The notes beneath the pieces are model-generated. The model was not told where the DNA came from. It ran no database searches and saw nothing but the letters and a program-made list of their open reading frames with translations. A stretch of DNA of 64,000 nucleotides from Neobacillus driksii. Lineage in GTDB: Bacteria; Bacillota; Bacilli; Bacillales; Cytobacillaceae. Of the stretch, positions 61,130 through 64,000 are shown piece after piece. Position numbers and translations under genes: made by a program. The stretch is from positions 1 to 64,000 of the forward strand of contig NZ_JACCBX010000004.1 in the NCBI RefSeq assembly GCF_013409995.1, in the 5' to 3' direction. Positions within the stretch are counted from its first letter, which is position 1; each line of letters opens with the position of its first letter.

Positions 61130-63097
61130 TTATTCTAATTCTTGATAATTCAACGTTTCTTGCGCAATAACCCGATCATCAAGTTGGACTCTGTACCCAC
61201 CTTTTCCATTGAATGGAATTTTCAATGTGATTGGGACTCTCGTTGTAGTAGTAATTTCAAAGTCCTCCGCAGGCTCGGTCATACTATGAGTCATGTCTTC
61301 AATATAAATAAGGACTCTCTGTTTTTGCCCTGGTATTATAGGATTGTAATCAATGGTGATATCTCTCGTTACATCTTTAGGCGGTTTTTCTTCCTTGCCT
61401 TTTGAAATAACAACAGAAACTTTGTCACCCATTTTCATTTCCGTATTAGGCAGAGGTGACTGCGAAATAATGCTGCCCTTAGGAATCAAATCATCATACT
61501 TTTCTTCTGAAATTTCAAATTTAAGTCCAACAGAATCTAAATATTCCTGTGCACCCTTTGTGCTGTATTGTGTTAAGTCTCTTAAGACGATTGGTTCTGG
61601 CCCCTTACTTACTTCAAATATTAATATAGTTTCATCAGGAATTATTTCTTGACCTGCTTCAGGCTCTTGGCTAAGAATTGTACCAGCCTCACTATCATCA
61701 AAAACTTCAGTAGTATTAATATCTTTAAAGTTCAGATCCTCCAATAAAGGAATTACATCATCATAGCTTCTTTCAACATAATCTTCTAGTTCTATCTTTT
61801 CCTTACCAGTACTTACAAATATTTTGACAGATGTATTTTCTTTTACCGTACTTTCCGCTTCAGGACTTGTTTTGATGACTCTCCCCTCTTCAATTTCATC
61901 ATCAGGTATTTCTTCTTCCTCGCCTGCCTTAAGACCTGAAGCTTCCAATTTGGCAATTGCTTCTTCTAGTTCCATCCCGCTGATATCAGGTATGCTTACA
62001 TCTTTAGGGGATAATAAGTCTGGTAAGACTGTAATAGTGAATATTCCCAGCAATAGTAACAATAAAAAGGTTGAAATTAATATAATAGGCCACTTTTTAC
62101 GTTTTTTCTTGTCTTGCGCTTTTTTTTCTGTATCTTTCTTGACATTGTCTGAAATTTTATCACTATGAACTAACGTTTCATCAAGATTTTGCAACGGACG
62201 GTCATTCGTTATGATGGGAATCGCTTTTGTTGCTTCATCATCAATAGGAATTACAAATTTCGCTTCATTTATTCTCTGTGAATCAAGTGCTGTTCTTAAA
62301 TCTTCCTCCATTTCATCAACACTGTTATACCGATGAAAGGAATCCTTAGCAGTCGCCTTTAACACGATATTTTCAACACTTTGTGGAACGTTCGGATTCC
62401 ACCTTCTTACGGAAGGAGTTTCTGATTGCAAATGTTTTAATGCAATTGAGACTGCAGATTCTCCTGAAAAGGGAAGTCTGCCGGTTAATAATTCAAACAT
62501 GACAATTCCAAGGGAATAAATATCCGATTTCCTATTTGCCATACCTCCACGCGCTTGTTCAGGTGACAAATAGTGTACCGACCCCAATACAGAATTCGTT
62601 TGAGTAATACTTGTTGCACTTAGAGCCATAGCAATGCCAAAATCTGTAATTTTCACATTACCAAAGCGGTCAACAAGAATATTTTGCGGCTTGATATCTC
62701 TGTGTATAATATGGTTTTGATGGGCATGCGAAATAGCTGATGTCAATTGTTTCATAATTTCAATAGTTTCTTCAACTTGTAACGGTGAATTTTGTTGTAT
62801 GTATTGTTTAAGTGTTTGACCCTCAACATATTCCATTACAATAAAATAAAGATCATCCTCTTCTCCAACATCATAAATACTTACGATACTAGGATGAGCT
62901 AAGCTTGTCGCAGATTGTGCTTCTCTGCGAAATCTGCGAATAAAATCCTCATCATTGGCAAAATCAAGGCGAAGCATTTTCACGGCAACATCACGGTCAA
63001 GAATCATGTCGTGGGCTAAATAGACATTTGCCATTCCACCGCCGCCAATCATTTCTAACACCTTATATCGACCGCTTAAGCGTTTTCCAATCAACAT
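61130..63097 (-). CDS. prkC: Serine/threonine protein kinase PrkC with PASTA domains
   Basis: Membrane kinase that senses peptidoglycan fragments and controls germination and growth. It is 655 aa: kinase domain (about 10-270) with Gly-rich GGGGMANVY, Lys40, HRDIKPQNI (132-140) and DFG (152-154), a basic juxtamembrane region, a single membrane helix (about 337-358), three PASTA domains (about 363-575) and a C-terminal extracellular beta-rich domain. Its start overlaps the stop of stp (TAATG). It pairs with the phosphatase Stp, and RsgA lies next in the operon. Confidence 0.98.
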   Translation of the reverse strand: MLIGKRLSGRYKVLEMIGGGGMANVYLAHDMILDRDVAVKMLRLDFANDEDFIRRFRREAQSATSLAHPSIVSIYDVGEEDDLYFIVMEYVEGQTLKQYIQQNSPLQVEETIEIMKQLTSAISHAHQNHIIHRDIKPQNILVDRFGNVKITDFGIAMALSATSITQTNSVLGSVHYLSPEQARGGMANRKSDIYSLGIVMFELLTGRLPFSGESAVSIALKHLQSETPSVRRWNPNVPQSVENIVLKATAKDSFHRYNSVDEMEEDLRTALDSQRINEAKFVIPIDDEATKAIPIITNDRPLQNLDETLVHSDKISDNVKKDTEKKAQDKKKRKKWPIILISTFLLLLLLGIFTITVLPDLLSPKDVSIPDISGMELEEAIAKLEASGLKAGEEEEIPDDEIEEGRVIKTSPEAESTVKENTSVKIFVSTGKEKIELEDYVERSYDDVIPLLEDLNFKDINTTEVFDDSEAGTILSQEPEAGQEIIPDETILIFEVSKGPEPIVLRDLTQYSTKGAQEYLDSVGLKFEISEEKYDDLIPKGSIISQSPLPNTEMKMGDKVSVVISKGKEEKPPKDVTRDITIDYNPIIPGQKQRVLIYIEDMTHSMTEPAEDFEITTTTRVPITLKIPFNGKGGYRVQLDDRVIAQETLNYQELE

Positions 63098-63849
63098 TAT
63101 AAATCACCCTCGCCGGTATCAGAAAACTCAACAATCGCCAGTGAAATGTTATCCTCGCCGCCACGCTCATTAGCGATAGAGATTAATAAATTTGATTTTT
63201 TCTCTAAGTCATCCTCGTTCTTTAGTATTTCAGCCAGTTCTGCTTCACTTACTTTGTTTGAAAGTCCGTCAGAGCATAATAAGAGAATGTCCCCTTCTTC
63301 AAACGTAATGGTTTTAATATCTATTGAGACATTCAGTTCAGTTCCAAGAGCCCGCATGATAACATTCTTTCTGGGATGATGTTCGGCGTCCTCTTTTGAT
63401 ATTTGCCCAGTGCGAACTAATTCATTCACCAGAGTATGATCTTCCGTCAATTGCTGGAATCCCGATTCATTTAGTATATAACAACGGCTATCACCAACAT
63501 GCGCTACGGTAGCAAATAGATGCGTAGTAATAACAGCTTCAATCGTAGTACCCATTCCATCACATTCATCATGGCTGTTTGCATGGTCAAATAAAACCCT
63601 GTTGACTTGAATAATCTTTGTTTTTAACCAAACTTCCGCTTGTTCTGCAGTTTGAATCCCTTCAGATTCCTCCCACATCTCTTTTAAAGTAGTTAATGTC
63701 ATTGTGCTTGCCACATCGCCAGCACGGTGACCGCCCATACCATCAGCTACGATGGCAAGGCGCTGCCCGTCTTGGTTTAAAAATATACCAACACTATCTT
63801 CGTTATTCTTTCGAATTCTCCCTACATCCGTCTTATACACAGCCTTCAA
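63097..63849 (-). CDS. stp: PP2C-type Ser/Thr protein phosphatase Stp (PrpC)
   Basis: Removes phosphates placed by PrkC. It is 250 aa. The metal-binding motifs are RKNNEDS near the start, VADGMGGHRAGD, and CSDGLSNKV and GGEDNISLAIVEF near the end. I chose the TTG at 63849: GAGGTG lies eight bases before it, and the five residues before KTDVGRIR match B. subtilis PrpC in length. The GTG at 63858 sits inside the ribosome-binding site. It starts six bases after rlmN. Confidence 0.96.
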   Translation of the reverse strand: MKAVYKTDVGRIRKNNEDSVGIFLNQDGQRLAIVADGMGGHRAGDVASTMTLTTLKEMWEESEGIQTAEQAEVWLKTKIIQVNRVLFDHANSHDECDGMGTTIEAVITTHLFATVAHVGDSRCYILNESGFQQLTEDHTLVNELVRTGQISKEDAEHHPRKNVIMRALGTELNVSIDIKTITFEEGDILLLCSDGLSNKVSEAELAEILKNEDDLEKKSNLLISIANERGGEDNISLAIVEFSDTGEGDL

Positions 63850-63854
63850 CGCTG

Positions 63855-64000
63855 TCACCTCGTCTCTTCTTTTCGCTCCTTTGCACGAAGTTGTCCACAT
63901 GCTGCGTCAATGTCGTGACCCTGCTCCCGGCGAATGGTTACATTAATACCACGATTTTTGAGTGTTTTTTCAAATGCAAAGATTTTATCCTTAGGGGTAC
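63855..64000 (-). CDS. rlmN: Dual-specificity RNA methyltransferase RlmN (C-terminal end only)
   Basis: The last 48 codons of a gene that continues beyond the window. The peptide carries [20 protein letters not shown] and stops after KERKEETR. The Cys in AACGQL is the catalytic cysteine expected of this radical-SAM enzyme, which makes 2-methyladenosine in 23S rRNA (A2503) and tRNA. The order rlmN-stp-prkC-rsgA is that of B. subtilis. The N-terminal part with the CxxxCxxC cluster is outside the window. Confidence 0.93.
   Translation of the reverse strand, partial: TPKDKIFAFEKTLKNRGINVTIRREQGHDIDAACGQLRAKERKEETR

Overview
The window is a 64 kb stretch of a low-GC Firmicute chromosome. Gene order, SpoVM, CodY, FapR, PolC and long AGGAGG ribosome-binding sites place it in Bacillaceae, spore-forming and near Bacillus or Neobacillus; the genus is inference. 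Every gene runs on the minus strand except rpmB. The order matches the B. subtilis mlpA-to-rlmN region, so nearly everything is core: translation, RNA and DNA metabolism, cell envelope, protein export and fatty-acid synthesis. No prophage, insertion sequence, CRISPR array or accessory island was seen.

Layout in coordinate order (transcription mostly runs the other way): mlpA, ylxY, pnp, rpsO (1-5.3 kb); ribF, truB, rbfA, ylxP, infB, ylxQ, rnpM, nusA, rimP (5.6-12.8 kb); polC; rseP, dxr, cdsA, uppS, frr, pyrH, tsf, rpsB (13-25.2 kb); codY, hslU, hslV, trmFO, topA, dprA (25.4-33.5 kb); sucD, sucC, rnhB, rbgA, lepB (33.5-38.2 kb); rplS, trmD, rimM, ylqD, khpA, rpsP, ffh, ylxM, ftsY, smc, rnc (38.3-48.4 kb); acpP, fabG, fabD, plsX, fapR (48.5-52.2 kb); recG, sdaAA, sdaAB, fakA, yloU, then divergent rpmB (52.2-58.5 kb); spoVM, thiN, rpe, rsgA, prkC, stp and the 3' end of rlmN. 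About two dozen intrinsic terminators and several good sigma-A promoters divide it into transcription units.

The genes form working groups. One is the ribosome and translation set (S2, S15, S16, L19, L28, EF-Ts, IF2, RRF, RbfA, RimM, RimP, RbgA, RsgA, TrmD, TruB, RlmN). Another is the SRP set (Ffh, FtsY, YlxM) with a signal peptidase. A third is membrane lipid synthesis (FapR, PlsX, FabD, FabG, ACP, CdsA, FakA). The rest cover undecaprenyl and isoprenoid precursors (Dxr, UppS), the PrkC/Stp signalling pair, and chromosome maintenance (PolC, TopA, Smc, RecG, DprA, RNase HII).

Most of what is unusual lies between genes. (1) A dispersed GC-rich repeat of about 130-190 bp occurs in three full copies whose arms differ but stay complementary, which is strong evidence for a conserved fold. 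Two copies sit inside a second palindromic module ending in GGCTGTGTTAA, and a fourth site keeps only that outer module. (2) A second dispersed repeat lies between dxr and cdsA, with probable end-only remnants elsewhere. (3) Genes expected at this locus from B. subtilis are absent: the fla/che operon, xerC/codV, proS and ylqG-ylqH. (4) Two long gaps, before hslV and before topA, are rich in palindromes, and a cre-like site lies before topA and another before sucCD.
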